Both the position numbers and the translations under genes were made by a program. A stretch of DNA of 64,000 bases from positions 187,001 to 251,000 of the forward strand of contig NC_021237.1 of the NCBI RefSeq assembly GCF_000397205.1. The letters run 5' to 3'. Shown in pieces: positions 1 to 9,344 of this stretch. Below the pieces are notes generated by a model that saw only the letters and a program-made list of their open reading frames with translations, was not told the origin of the DNA and searched no databases. How positions within the stretch are numbered: the stretch's first letter is position 1; each line of letters opens with the position of its first letter. This stretch comes from Pseudomonas protegens CHA0. Its GTDB lineage: Bacteria; Pseudomonadota; Gammaproteobacteria; Pseudomonadales; Pseudomonadaceae.

Positions 1-135
1 TGCGACCCACGGGGCGAATCCCGGGGCAACAGCGCGGTGATCGACCGCGATTTCGAGGTCCTGGTGTACACCTGGAGCGCCCGGCTCAAGAGCTTCGATC
101 ATCAGCTCGATGCCTTGGAAATCGAATACTCCTAA
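1..135 (+). CDS. C-terminal fragment of an unidentified protein (5' end outside window)
   Basis: An open frame runs from base 1 to a TAA at 133-135 and gives the last 44 residues of a protein, ending LEIEYS. It has normal Pseudomonas codon use. A GC-rich hairpin follows directly, which suits a gene end. The fragment is acidic with alternating hydrophobic residues (FEVLVYTWSARL), but I do not recognise the family and cannot assign a role. The reading frame is fairly certain; the function is unknown. Confidence 0.6.
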   Translation, partial: CDPRGESRGNSAVIDRDFEVLVYTWSARLKSFDHQLDALEIEYS

Positions 136-160
136 AAGCCCCTTCCCCTGGCCCTGTAAC

Positions 161-193
161 AGCGGCGGCTGCCGGTTTGCGGCAGCCGCTGCC
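161..193 (+). terminator. GC-rich hairpin after the first gene, possible terminator
   Basis: A perfect 9-bp stem (165-173 pairing with 181-189), extendable outward by about three pairs, lies 26 bases after the stop codon. No T-run follows, so it may be a Rho-type or mRNA-stabilising hairpin and not a true intrinsic terminator. Confidence 0.4.
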
Positions 194-358
194 GGGGCCA
201 TCTCCCCGCGCTCCACGGTTTTTCACATTCAAAGATTGGGCTCGCCCTAGCCGCCAGTGGTAATCTGCGCCGGTTTTACGCGGAGTCGAGCCGCAACCCG
301 TCATGGGTTCAGGGAAGACGACCACACCTTCAAACAACGGATATTGATCGGGTCAGAC

Positions 359-1861
359 ATGAATAAATCAGCAGGCGTACTGTTAGGAATCGTCGTCGCA
401 GTAGGTGCCATCAGTGCCGGCGGCGCCTGGTACACCGGCACCAAGCTGGAAGGGGTCCTGCAGCAGCAGGTGATTGAAAGCAACAAGGAGCTGCAAGCGG
501 CGCTGATCGGCTATGACGCCACCGCCACTCTGGAGCTGGTGTCCCTGGAGCGTGGCGTGTTCAGCAGCAATGCCCGCTACCGCCTCAAGACCCAGGGCGA
601 GGTGTTCAACGGTGGGCTGGAACTGATGATCGCCGACCATATCGAACACGGCCCGCTGCCTTTCTCGCGCTTGATCCGCCTCAAGTGGCTGCCAGTCATG
701 GCGTCCAGTCATTACGAGTTGGAGAACAACGGGCAGACCGACAAGTGGTTTGCCGCCACCAAGGGTGCTGCACCGTTCAAGGGCGTGGTCAATGTCGGCT
801 ATGACCTGTCCGCGGAGGGCACCGTAGATTTCGCTCCGATGGAACTTGCCCTGGATGAGCTGAACAACCTCAAGTTCTCCGGCCTGAATGCCACTTTCAG
901 CGTCGGCGACAATCGCCGCAAGGCCAAGGTCGATGGCTATATGGACAGCCTGAGCCTGTTCCTCAGTTCGCCGGACAAGGCCCCGCTCAAACTGGAAATC
1001 AACGGCCTGACCCTGGCCAGCAACCTGCAGAAGAGCAGCTTCGACTACTTCCTGGGCCAGAACACCCTGGAGCTCAGCGGTTTGAAGGCCACCTTCGGTG
1101 ACAAGCAGTCGGTGCTGACCCTGAAGCACTTCGAGCAGAAGACCTTCAGCGAAGAAACCGGCAGCACAGTGGCGGGCCGTGCGGATTACCGAGTGGGCGA
1201 AATCGCCTTCGACGGCAAGACCGTGGGTTCGGCCGAGATGCTCTGGAGCATGAAGAGCCTCGACAGCCAGGGCATGCTCGATCTGGTCCAGGTCTACCAG
1301 AACGTGCTGCAGCCGTATCAGAAGGCCGCCACCGAGGCCTCTGCCGAGGGTGAACCGGCTCCGGAACTGCAAATGTCCGACGCCGAGCAGGTCAAGGTAC
1401 GGGCTGCCGTGAACAAGGTCCTGGAAGCCAAGCCGCAGATCGCCCTGGAAAGCCTGGCATTCAAGACCGCCGGTGGTGAAAGCCGTTTCAGCCTGAGCCT
1501 GGATCTGGCCAAGCCGCAGAGCCTGGAGCTGCCGCCGGCTGAGCTGGGCAAGCAACTGGTCAGCCAGCTGGATGCCAAGCTGTCGCTGTCCAAGCCGATG
1601 GTGGCAGACATCGCCGCCCTGCAGGCCCAGGCCGAAGGCCAGACCGATGCCAAGCTGATCGCCGAGCAAAGCGCGGCCACTGCAGAAATGCTCAGTGCCA
1701 TGGCCCTGTCCACCCAACTGGCCAAGCTGGAAGGCAATGACGTGGTGTCGGCCCTGCACTATGCCAATAACGAAGTGAACTTCAACGGCCAGAAAATGAC
1801 CGTTGAGCAGTTCATCGGTTTGGTCATGAGCAAGCTGGGGGGCGTAGGCGCCCAGCAGTAA
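359..1861 (+). CDS. YdgA-like DUF945 family protein, exported or membrane-anchored
   Basis: A 500-residue protein. The ATG at 359 (MNKSAGVLLG) is preferred over an in-frame upstream GTG, because the extra 34 residues read like non-coding sequence and the chosen start leads straight into an N-terminal hydrophobic segment (about residues 5-22). Such a segment is typical of the single anchor or uncleaved signal of YdgA/DUF945 proteins. The rest is soluble and rich in short beta-type segments, and the length fits the E. coli YdgA family (about 500). The family's biochemical role is not established. It is monocistronic, with a strong terminator just after it. Family call by overall features; moderate to good confidence. 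Confidence 0.7.
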   Translation: MNKSAGVLLGIVVAVGAISAGGAWYTGTKLEGVLQQQVIESNKELQAALIGYDATATLELVSLERGVFSSNARYRLKTQGEVFNGGLELMIADHIEHGPLPFSRLIRLKWLPVMASSHYELENNGQTDKWFAATKGAAPFKGVVNVGYDLSAEGTVDFAPMELALDELNNLKFSGLNATFSVGDNRRKAKVDGYMDSLSLFLSSPDKAPLKLEINGLTLASNLQKSSFDYFLGQNTLELSGLKATFGDKQSVLTLKHFEQKTFSEETGSTVAGRADYRVGEIAFDGKTVGSAEMLWSMKSLDSQGMLDLVQVYQNVLQPYQKAATEASAEGEPAPELQMSDAEQVKVRAAVNKVLEAKPQIALESLAFKTAGGESRFSLSLDLAKPQSLELPPAELGKQLVSQLDAKLSLSKPMVADIAALQAQAEGQTDAKLIAEQSAATAEMLSAMALSTQLAKLEGNDVVSALHYANNEVNFNGQKMTVEQFIGLVMSKLGGVGAQQ

Positions 1862-1869
1862 AGGTGCAC

Positions 1870-1895
1870 GGGCCGCTTTGCGCGGCCCTTCTTGT
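1870..1895 (+). terminator. Intrinsic terminator of the DUF945 gene
   Basis: A 7-bp GC stem GGGCCGC/GCGGCCC (1870-1876 with 1882-1888) with a short TTTGC-type loop is followed by TTCTTGT. It starts 9 bases after the stop codon. Confidence 0.8.
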
Positions 1896-1907
1896 GCAAC
1901 CCCTGAC

Positions 1908-1936
1908 GCCCGGCCTGTGCAGCCCACAGGTCGGGC
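1908..1936. repeat. Second strong inverted repeat between the DUF945 gene and pgaA
   Basis: A near-perfect 12-bp inverted repeat (GCCCGGCCTGTG / CACAGGTCGGGC) with a 5-base loop. It could be a back-up terminator or a protein site upstream of pgaA. No T-run follows. The remaining 200 bases to pgaA probably hold the pga promoter, but I see no clear sigma-70 boxes. Confidence 0.5.
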
Positions 1937-2136
1937 GTTGTGCTGTCTGGAGCAAGGCGGTGAGGGCGGCTGCAGGCCCCGCAGAATCTGATTCTGAATA
2001 AATATGGCGCTGCAAATTCTGAACTAACCTTCGTGGAAGAATTCTCCCAGACGCTCTGTCGATCTTCTGATCGTCCGGGCTGGGGCGTAAGGGCGGGGCG
2101 CATAACTCCGGCTAGCCACGTAAGGATGCTGACGAA

Positions 2137-4623
2137 ATGCAACGCACTGTTCATCCCGCTCGCCGCTACGGCCTTCGTCCGCTGTTTCGCCTGGCATTGT
2201 GCAGCCAACTGTTATGGCCGGGCCTGGCGTTCGCCGATGCGGCCTATGACCAGTTGATCATCCAGGCCCGGGCCGGCAGCTACGCCCCGGCGCTGAACCA
2301 TTTGCGCCAAGTGCCGGCGGACCGGTTGAACAACGGGCTGGTCAGCGACCACCTGCAGATCGCCAGCTGGGCCGGCCTCGATGCCGAGGTGGTGAAGGTC
2401 TACGAGACCCAGGGCCGCAACCGGGTGCTGCCGGCGCAGGCGCTGGCCGCCACGGCCCGTGCCTATCGCAACCTCAAGCAGTGGGACAACGCCACCCAGG
2501 TCTATCGCCTGGCCCTGCAGCGCGACCCGCAGAACGCCGACCTGCAGCTGGGGCTGGCCCTGACCCAGGCCGATGCCGGCCAGCCGGTCGAAGCCGTGGC
2601 CCGGGCCAAGGCCCTGGTGGCGGCCAAGCCCGATGACCCGAACCGGCGCCTGGCCCTGGGCTACGCGCTGACCCGCGCCAACCAGCCTTATGACGCCCTG
2701 GCTGCATACGACCAGGCGTTTATCCGCGCTGGCGACAAGCCCGAAGTCATTCGCGAATACATCTACGCCCTGCAGCGGGCGCGCCTGCCGGAACCGGCCC
2801 TGCGCCTGGCCCGGCAGCACCCCGGGCTGATCGATCCGGTGATCCAGCGGCGCATCCAGGCCGACCTCGCCGCCGAACGGGTGCGCCTCTCGGAGCTGGC
2901 CAGCCGCAGTGAGAAAGAGCGCTTTGTGGTGGCCGACCGTGCCCTGGCCGACTACGACACCCTGTTCGCCGCCTGGGGCAAGGACCCTCAAGCCCAGGAC
3001 GACCTGACCCGCTGGCGCATCGACCGCCTGGGCGCCCTCAAGTCCCGGGCGCGCACCGCAGAGGTGATCAGCGAATACGAGCAGCTCACCGCTGCCGGCG
3101 TGGCCATTCCCCCGTATGCCCTGCGCTGGGTGGCGGCCTCCTACCTCGACCAGCGCCAGCCGGAAATCGCCGCGGACCTGTATCGGCGTGTGTTTTCGGC
3201 ACCGGACGGTGATGCCGACCACCGCCTGGAAGACACCACCGCGCTGTATTACGCGCTGCTGGAAAGTGAACGCCCGGAAGAAGCGCTGAAACTCGCCAAT
3301 GACCTGGCCGACAGTGTGCCGCAGCGAATTCAGCTCACCGGGCAAACCGTGGGCGACCCCAATGACGACTGGGTCGATGCCCAACTGCTGGCGGCCCAGG
3401 CCGGTGCCGACGGCACGGCCGGGGCTGACCTGCCGGGCACCGAGCAGCGCCTGGAGACCCTGGCGGGGCAGGCTCCGGGCAACATCAGCGTGCGCCTGGC
3501 CCAGGCCGATCTGTACCGGGTGCGCGACTGGCCCCGGCTTTCGGAAAGCCTGCTCAAGGAAACCGAGAGCGTGGCCCCGCGCGATGTCAGCCTGGAAGTG
3601 TCCCAGGGCCATACGGCCCAGGACCTGCAGGAATGGCGGCAACTGGATGCGCTGACCGACGACGTGGTGGAGCGCTTTCCGGAGAGCCGCCAGGTGCAGC
3701 GCCTGGCCCGCGAGCGCGAAGTGCACGACATGGCCGAACTGCGGGTCATGACCTATGGCGGCAAAAGTTACGGCGGTGGCAGCAATGGCGCCGGCGCGGT
3801 ATCCGGCAGCCGTGATTTCGGCATCGAAAGCCGGCTTTACACGCCGCCGATCGCCGAGGACTGGCGCCTGTTCGGCGGCATCGGCTATGCCATGGGGGAC
3901 TTTTCGGAAGGGATCGGCCATCACCGCTGGCAGGTCCTGGGGGTCGAGCGGCGCACCCGCGACATGACCCTGGAAGCGGAAGTCTCCAACCATTCCTATG
4001 GCTACGGCGACAAGACCGGTGCCCGGGTGTCGCTGGCGCGGGACATCGACGATCACTGGCAATACGGCGGCAGCCTCGACTACCTCTCTGCCAACACCCC
4101 GCTGCGGGCCCTCAACAGTGATATCAGCGCCAACGGCGGCAGCGCCTTCCTGCGTTGGCGGGCCAATGAAAGCCGCGAGTGGAAACTGTCCCTTAGCCCA
4201 TCGCACTTCAGCGACGGCAACAATCGGTTCGAGGCCCTGCTCACGGGCCGCGAAGGGGTCTACCGCTCGCCGAAAGTGCAGGTCGACCTCGGCCTGGAAG
4301 TGGGCGCCAGCCACAACACCCTGGAAGACACCCCCTACTACAACCCCGAGGCGGACCTCAGCGTCCTGCCCACCGTCACCGTCAACCACGTGCTCTATCA
4401 CCGCTATCAGACCTCCTGGAGCCAACAGTTCCAGGCCGGCGCCGGTACCTACAGCGAACGCGGCTACTCCACTGGAGCGGTGGGGCTGCTCAGCTACGGC
4501 CAGCGCTACAGCTGGAACGACGTGTTCGACATCGGCGGAGTCCTGAGCGTGATCAACCGGCCTTACGACGGCGATCGGGAAACCGACCTGCGCCTGGCTG
4601 TCGACCTTACCTATCGCTTCTAG
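2137..4623 (+). CDS. pgaA: PgaA, outer-membrane porin for poly-beta-1,6-GlcNAc export
   Basis: An 828-residue first gene of a four-gene operon. An N-terminal signal peptide ends near FADAAYD (about residue 33). The next ~470 residues carry repeated helical pairs of TPR type (for example blocks starting WDNATQVY and PYDALAAYDQAF). The last ~300 residues alternate beta strands and end in LAVDLTYRF, a typical outer-membrane C-terminal signature ending in Phe. In E. coli the TPR part binds PgaB in the periplasm and the barrel exports partly deacetylated PNAG. The length matches PgaA (about 800). Only 14 bases separate it from pgaB. The Shine-Dalgarno is weak. Assignment is firm because all four pga genes follow in order. 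Confidence 0.93.
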   Translation: MQRTVHPARRYGLRPLFRLALCSQLLWPGLAFADAAYDQLIIQARAGSYAPALNHLRQVPADRLNNGLVSDHLQIASWAGLDAEVVKVYETQGRNRVLPAQALAATARAYRNLKQWDNATQVYRLALQRDPQNADLQLGLALTQADAGQPVEAVARAKALVAAKPDDPNRRLALGYALTRANQPYDALAAYDQAFIRAGDKPEVIREYIYALQRARLPEPALRLARQHPGLIDPVIQRRIQADLAAERVRLSELASRSEKERFVVADRALADYDTLFAAWGKDPQAQDDLTRWRIDRLGALKSRARTAEVISEYEQLTAAGVAIPPYALRWVAASYLDQRQPEIAADLYRRVFSAPDGDADHRLEDTTALYYALLESERPEEALKLANDLADSVPQRIQLTGQTVGDPNDDWVDAQLLAAQAGADGTAGADLPGTEQRLETLAGQAPGNISVRLAQADLYRVRDWPRLSESLLKETESVAPRDVSLEVSQGHTAQDLQEWRQLDALTDDVVERFPESRQVQRLAREREVHDMAELRVMTYGGKSYGGGSNGAGAVSGSRDFGIESRLYTPPIAEDWRLFGGIGYAMGDFSEGIGHHRWQVLGVERRTRDMTLEAEVSNHSYGYGDKTGARVSLARDIDDHWQYGGSLDYLSANTPLRALNSDISANGGSAFLRWRANESREWKLSLSPSHFSDGNNRFEALLTGREGVYRSPKVQVDLGLEVGASHNTLEDTPYYNPEADLSVLPTVTVNHVLYHRYQTSWSQQFQAGAGTYSERGYSTGAVGLLSYGQRYSWNDVFDIGGVLSVINRPYDGDRETDLRLAVDLTYRF

Positions 4624-4637
4624 AGAAGAGTGTGACG

Positions 4638-6635
4638 ATGCGCCTGATCAACCGTTGCATCCTCCTGCTGGGAGCCCTGGTTCTCAGCGCCTGTTCCCAG
4701 CCCGCCGCCGACTTTCTCGCCCCGGCGCAACGGCCGTTGCCCAACACCGAGGCGCCCTGGCCGAAGAACCACGTGCTGGGCATTGCCTACCACGACATCG
4801 AGGATCGCGACCCGGACCAACGGGTGGTGGCGGTGCGCACCGAGCGGATGATCGAGCAACTGGCCTGGTTGCGGGAAAACGGCTACCGGCCCGTGACCGT
4901 GGACCAGATCCTGGCGGCGCGTAACGGCGGCCCCGAACTGCCGGCCAAGGCCATCCTGCTGACCTTCGATGACGGCTATTCGAGCTTCTACACCCGGGTG
5001 CTGCCGGTGCTGCGCAGCTATCACTGGCCTGCGGTGCTGGCGCCGGTGGGTACCTGGATCGACACCCCGGCCGACCAGCCGGTGAACTTCGCCGGCGAGC
5101 TGCGGCCCCGCTCACAGTTCCTGACCTGGGCGCAGGTCCGGGAAATCTCCCGTTCCGGGCTGGTGGAAATCGCCGCCCATACCGACCACAGCCACCTGGG
5201 CATTCTTGCCAACCCTCAGGGCAACCTGCAGCCGGCGGCGGCGACCCGCCGTTTTGACGCCGCCTCCGGGCGCTATGAAAGCGAGGCGGATTTCCAGGCG
5301 CGGATGCGCCAGGACGTGACCGCCATCTCGAACAAGATCCTGGCCGTGGCCGGCTATCGCCCGCGGATCTGGGTCTGGCCCTACGGCACGGCCGACGGCT
5401 CCACCCTGCAAGTGGTGGACAGCCAGGGCTTCAAGCTGGCCCTGACCCTGGACGACGGCCTGGACACACTCGACAACCTGATGAGCAGCCCGCGTTTCCT
5501 GGTGGTCTCGGACCCGGACGGCATCCACTTCTCCAACAGCATTGTCGGCGCCGAGACCGCCGCACCCATGCGCGTGGTGCACGTGGACCTGGACAACGTC
5601 TACGACCCGGATCCCAAGCAGCAGGAGGTCAACCTCGGCAAGCTGGTGCAGCGCATGGCCGACCTGGGGGCCAACACCGTATTCCTCCAGGCCTTCGCCG
5701 ACCCCAAGGGCGACGGCCTGGTGCAGTCGCTGTATTTCCCCAACCGGCACCTGCCGATGCGCGCCGACCTGTTCGACCGGGTCGCCTGGCAGTTGCGCAC
5801 CCGGGCCCACGTCAAGGTCTATGCCTGGATGCCGGTGCTCAGCTTCGCCCTGGACGCCCGGCTGCCCCGGGTCACGCGCTGGGATCCGGCCACCGGCCAG
5901 AGCACCATCGATCCTAAGCAGTACCAGCGGCTGTCGCCCTTCGACCCCACTGTGCGCCGGCAGATCGGCGACCTCTACGAGGACGTGGCGCGCATGACGT
6001 CGGTGGACGGCATTCTGTTCCACGACGACGCCGTGCTCTCGGATTTCGAAGACGCCAGCCCCGGGGCCTTGCGCGCCTATGCGGCCCAGGGCCTGCCGGG
6101 TTCCATGGCCGCCCTGCGCGACGATCCGGCCACCCTGCAGCGCTGGACCCGCTTCAAGAGCCGCTACCTGATCGACTTCACCCATGAGCTGGCCGCCAAG
6201 GTCCGGGCGATTCGCGGGCCGCAGGTGCAGACCGCGCGCAACCTGTTCGCCGAGCCGATCATCAACCCGCAGAGTGAAACCTGGTTCGCCCAGAACCTCG
6301 ATGATTTCCTGGTCAGCTACGACTGGACCGCGCCCATGGCCATGCCGCTGATGGAAGGCCAGAGCCAGCGGCATTCCGGGCCCTGGCTCGAAGCCTTGGT
6401 GGACCAGGTGCGCGCCCGCCCCGGTGCCTTGCAGCGCACGGTGTTCGAGCTGCAGGCCCGGGACTGGGCCCGCAAGCCCGCCAGCGACCTCTCCGCCCAG
6501 CAACTGGCGGACTGGATGGGCCGCCTCAAGCGCCAGGGCGCGACCAATTTCGGCTACTACCCGGACAACTTCCTCGAGAACTCACCGGACCTGAAGACTC
6601 TGCGGCCCGCGCTCTCCAACAAATGGAGCCCTTGA
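4638..6635 (+). CDS. pgaB: PgaB, poly-beta-1,6-GlcNAc N-deacetylase lipoprotein
   Basis: A 665-residue protein. The ATG at 4638 sits 7 bases after AGAAGAG and is preferred to an in-frame GTG at 4632. The lipoprotein signal has lipobox LSAC with Cys19. The N-terminal CE4 polysaccharide deacetylase domain (residues ~45-280) shows the metal/catalytic pair D111-D112 in LLTFDDGYSS and the two histidines H181 and H186 (five apart, as in E. coli PgaB). The C-terminal half (~310-640) is the GHL13 hydrolase-like domain that binds or cleaves PNAG. The enzyme deacetylates a fraction of GlcNAc residues in the periplasm, which is needed for export through PgaA. Confidence 0.95.
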   Translation: MRLINRCILLLGALVLSACSQPAADFLAPAQRPLPNTEAPWPKNHVLGIAYHDIEDRDPDQRVVAVRTERMIEQLAWLRENGYRPVTVDQILAARNGGPELPAKAILLTFDDGYSSFYTRVLPVLRSYHWPAVLAPVGTWIDTPADQPVNFAGELRPRSQFLTWAQVREISRSGLVEIAAHTDHSHLGILANPQGNLQPAAATRRFDAASGRYESEADFQARMRQDVTAISNKILAVAGYRPRIWVWPYGTADGSTLQVVDSQGFKLALTLDDGLDTLDNLMSSPRFLVVSDPDGIHFSNSIVGAETAAPMRVVHVDLDNVYDPDPKQQEVNLGKLVQRMADLGANTVFLQAFADPKGDGLVQSLYFPNRHLPMRADLFDRVAWQLRTRAHVKVYAWMPVLSFALDARLPRVTRWDPATGQSTIDPKQYQRLSPFDPTVRRQIGDLYEDVARMTSVDGILFHDDAVLSDFEDASPGALRAYAAQGLPGSMAALRDDPATLQRWTRFKSRYLIDFTHELAAKVRAIRGPQVQTARNLFAEPIINPQSETWFAQNLDDFLVSYDWTAPMAMPLMEGQSQRHSGPWLEALVDQVRARPGALQRTVFELQARDWARKPASDLSAQQLADWMGRLKRQGATNFGYYPDNFLENSPDLKTLRPALSNKWSP

Positions 6636-6638
6636 ATC

Positions 6639-7988
6639 ATGGTGGATCGTATCTTTGCGCTGGTGGTCCTGGCGCTCGTTCTCGGCGTGCCCCTGGGGCT
6701 GATCTTCGTGCTGACCGGCGAATTCCTCATGGACTTCGTCTTCTACTACCCCTTGTTCATGTCGGCGCTGTGGATCGCCGGCGGCCTGTATTACTGGATG
6801 CACTGGGAGCGCCACTGGCCGTGGAGCGACGACACCCTGCCGCCGCCCCTGGCCGGTGAGCCGCTGATCAGCATCCTCATTCCTTGCTACAACGAAGGCG
6901 ACAACGTCGCCGACACCATTCATGCGGCCCTGGCCCAGCAGTACCCGAACATCGAAGTGATCGCCATCAACGATGGCTCCAAGGACAACACCGCCGAGGT
7001 GCTGGACCGCCTTGCCGCCCAGGACCCGCGCCTGCGGGTGTTGCACCTGGCGCAGAACCAGGGCAAGGCCGTGGCCCTGCGCATGGGCGCGGTGGCGGCA
7101 CACAGCGAATACCTGGTGTGCATCGACGGCGATGCGCTGCTGGCGCCCAACACGGCGGCCTACCTGGTGGCGCCGATGCTGGACAACCCGCGCCTGGGCG
7201 CCGTGACCGGCAACCCGCGGATCCGCACCCGTTCGACCCTGGTGGGTCGGGTCCAGGTGGGCGAGTTCTCCTCGATCATCGGCCTGATCAAGCGCACCCA
7301 GCGGGTGTTCGGCAAAGTCTTCACCGTCTCCGGGGTGATCGTCGCCTTCCGTCGCACCGCCCTGCACCGGGTGGGCTACTGGAGCCCGGACATGATCACC
7401 GAAGACATCGACATCAGCTGGAAGCTCCAACTGGACCACTGGTACGTGTTCTTCGAGCCGCGGGCGCTGTGCTGGATCCTCATGCCGGAGACCCTGCGCG
7501 GCCTGTGGAAGCAACGCCTGCGCTGGGCCCAGGGCGGCGCCGAGGTGCTGTTCAAGAACATCCGCGGGATCTGGGAGTGGCGCCACCGCTACCTCTGGAC
7601 CCTGCTGTTCGACTACTGCCTGTCCACCGGCTGGGCCTTCACCTTCCTGCTGTCGGTGATCTTCTGGGCCCTGGGCAAGTTCATCGTCATGCCCGAGGCC
7701 GTCGCGGTGCACACCATCGTCCCACCGGCCTTCACCGGGCTGGTACTGGCGATGGTCTGCCTGACCCAGTTCGCGGTGAGTATCCTGATCGACCGCCGTT
7801 ATGAAAAAGACCTCTGGAAAACCATGTTCTGGGTGGTCTGGTACCCGCTGGTATTCTGGTTCATCAGCCTGTTCACCACCCTGGTGAGCTTTCCCCGGGT
7901 GCTGTTTGGCGAACACCAGAAACGCGCGCGCTGGGTCAGCCCGGACCGCGGCATCAAACCCATCGATGACGAAGAGGAGGTGCGCTGA
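6639..7988 (+). CDS. pgaC: PgaC, poly-beta-1,6-GlcNAc synthase (GT2 family)
   Basis: A 449-residue inner-membrane glycosyltransferase. Two N-terminal membrane segments (about 5-30 and 35-55) precede a GT2 domain with INDGSKD, the IDGDA metal-binding motif, the catalytic-base motif TEDIDISWK and the processive synthase signature KQRLRW (Q-x-x-R-W type). Three or more C-terminal membrane segments follow. It polymerises UDP-GlcNAc at the cytoplasmic face and needs PgaD. The ATG lies 3 bases after the pgaB stop, and its own stop overlaps the pgaD start, so translation is probably coupled. Confidence 0.96.
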   Translation: MVDRIFALVVLALVLGVPLGLIFVLTGEFLMDFVFYYPLFMSALWIAGGLYYWMHWERHWPWSDDTLPPPLAGEPLISILIPCYNEGDNVADTIHAALAQQYPNIEVIAINDGSKDNTAEVLDRLAAQDPRLRVLHLAQNQGKAVALRMGAVAAHSEYLVCIDGDALLAPNTAAYLVAPMLDNPRLGAVTGNPRIRTRSTLVGRVQVGEFSSIIGLIKRTQRVFGKVFTVSGVIVAFRRTALHRVGYWSPDMITEDIDISWKLQLDHWYVFFEPRALCWILMPETLRGLWKQRLRWAQGGAEVLFKNIRGIWEWRHRYLWTLLFDYCLSTGWAFTFLLSVIFWALGKFIVMPEAVAVHTIVPPAFTGLVLAMVCLTQFAVSILIDRRYEKDLWKTMFWVVWYPLVFWFISLFTTLVSFPRVLFGEHQKRARWVSPDRGIKPIDDEEEVR

Positions 7989-8512
7989 TGAAAATCATCC
8001 GAACCCGCCAGCGTCCGTTCATGGTGATCGTCGACGTTGTCCTCACCGTACTGGCCTGGGTAGGCCTGCTGTACTTGCTGGTTCGTGGGCTCATTCCGCT
8101 GCTAGACAGCCATGAAGGGCCGCGGATCGAAGCGGGCATGCTCGATGCCCTGACCACCCTGCAGTTCTATGCCTGGGTGGCGGTACTCAATGCGGTGCTG
8201 CTGATTTCCTGGGCCCGCTACCGCCAGCGTCGCAACAAGAGCTACCCGCCCCGGCTGCCGGCACCCGTGGTAGACGACAAGCGCCTGAGCGAAACCTTCA
8301 AGCTCAACGACGCGACCTTCGCCCAGATGCGCCAGCCCGGCACCATGATCGTGCACAACGACGAGGAGGGCGGTATCAGCCACGTCACCACGCAGTTCTA
8401 TCGCATTCTTCCCGAAGACCAGCAGCACCCGCCGCTGAGGGTGGAACCGCCACCGCGGGTGATCCATCTGCGTTCGGAAGGGGATGAAGGCAAGAAGACA
8501 GGAGAAGATTGA
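7988..8512 (+). CDS. pgaD: PgaD, auxiliary subunit of PNAG synthase
   Basis: A 174-residue protein whose ATG overlaps the pgaC stop (TGATG). Two membrane segments (about residues 13-33 and 57-75) frame a short loop, and a polar cytoplasmic C-terminal tail is rich in charged residues. In E. coli, PgaD and PgaC together form the c-di-GMP-responsive synthase. The tail here is longer than in E. coli PgaD (about 137 residues). Sequence is poorly conserved in this family, so the call rests on position, topology and size. Confidence 0.88.
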   Translation: MKIIRTRQRPFMVIVDVVLTVLAWVGLLYLLVRGLIPLLDSHEGPRIEAGMLDALTTLQFYAWVAVLNAVLLISWARYRQRRNKSYPPRLPAPVVDDKRLSETFKLNDATFAQMRQPGTMIVHNDEEGGISHVTTQFYRILPEDQQHPPLRVEPPPRVIHLRSEGDEGKKTGED

Positions 8513-8516
8513 TTGC

Positions 8517-8541
8517 CCAGGGGGGATGAGCCCTGGGGGGG
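8517..8541 (+). terminator. Hairpin after pgaD
   Basis: CCCAGGG and CCCTGGG pair across a short GGATGAG loop a few bases after the pgaD stop. It is followed by a G-run and not a T-run, so it is a weak intrinsic terminator candidate. Confidence 0.45.
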
Positions 8542-8999
8542 GGACGGCTCTTCTGAATTTGCAGAGGGAATTGTCTGATTCTATTTTCAGTAAATAAATC
8601 AATGCGTTATTGATTTATTTGGGGTTTCTGCGTGGGTTTGTCGCTCCGGATGTGGTTGCGGGTGAGTTGTTCTTTATCGTAGCGAGAGAGTGAGAAACAG
8701 GGTTCTTGCGTACGGGCGTTGGCTCTTGTAAGTGTGCAATCTCCTATTGTTGCTCAAACTTTTTAAAGCTATATAGCCTTGATTTAAAAGGCTTTAAGGT
8801 GATTTTTTCTTTAAATATTTCAAAATTTAAAATGGGCGGCTCCATGATGGAACTGCATGTTTTTTATCTCGTAAAGTTGTTTGAAAGTTTGATTTGATTT
8901 TTATTGGCGATTCTTCGGCAGTCATTTGACGATGCAGTAATAGCTTATTAGCGTCACGTCCTTCGTAGCTCTTGTCGTCACGCTTTCGAAGGATCGGAT
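8542..8999. other. AT-rich intergenic region upstream of the CDI island
   Basis: About 460 bases, much richer in A and T than the pga operon. I see no convincing gene; a 63-codon frame at 8706-8897 has no ribosome site or family features. The T/A-rich tracts around 8760-8830 and 8890-8950 probably carry the promoter of the downstream two-partner-secretion genes. The sharp change in base composition marks the left edge of the island. Confidence 0.5.
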
Positions 9000-9317
9000 A
9001 TGTCTCTCTCTACGCTCGGGATGAGGTTGTGCTGTGCCTTGGCCTGCCTGCTGCTGTTTAGCGCGCTGCATAGCGCCGCTGTCGCGCCGATGCCTGGTAC
9101 CACCTTCAACCTGGGCGCCCAGTCCTTCATCCGCGGCTACAAAGACCCGAGCCTGAACGGCGACAGCGGCTACTGCTGGCGCAACCACCTGCGCTGGACT
9201 CGCCCGATGGGCCACCACCTTGTCACCGGCGTGAGCTTTACCCATTCCCTCGAACGTCCCGAAGCCTTGAGTGAACGGGAAACCCCGACCCATTTCCGCC
9301 TGGATTTCTATCTCTGA
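9000..9317 (+). pseudogene. Internally deleted TpsB (ShlB/FhaC-type) outer-membrane transporter remnant
   Basis: A 105-residue frame that keeps a cleavable signal peptide (about residues 1-27, CCALACLLLFSALHSAAV). It then jumps directly to the signature FIRGYKDPSLNGDSGY, which matches the conserved VRGY/F loop-6 motif near the C-terminus of TpsB transporters, and ends in a barrel-like strand FRLDFYL with C-terminal aromatic character. A working TpsB is about 550-580 residues, with two POTRA domains and a 16-strand barrel. POTRA domains and most strands are missing, so this protein cannot be a functional transporter. It lies 27 bases before the tpsA/cdiA gene, the normal tpsB-tpsA order. It may still be translated. 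Confidence 0.75.
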
Positions 9318-9344
9318 TTGCACTGATTCATTGAGGCTTTTGAC

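Noticed and set aside
8706..8897. 63-codon frame in the AT-rich gap before the CDI island
   Set aside because: No ribosome site, hydrophobic and low-complexity composition; more likely promoter DNA.
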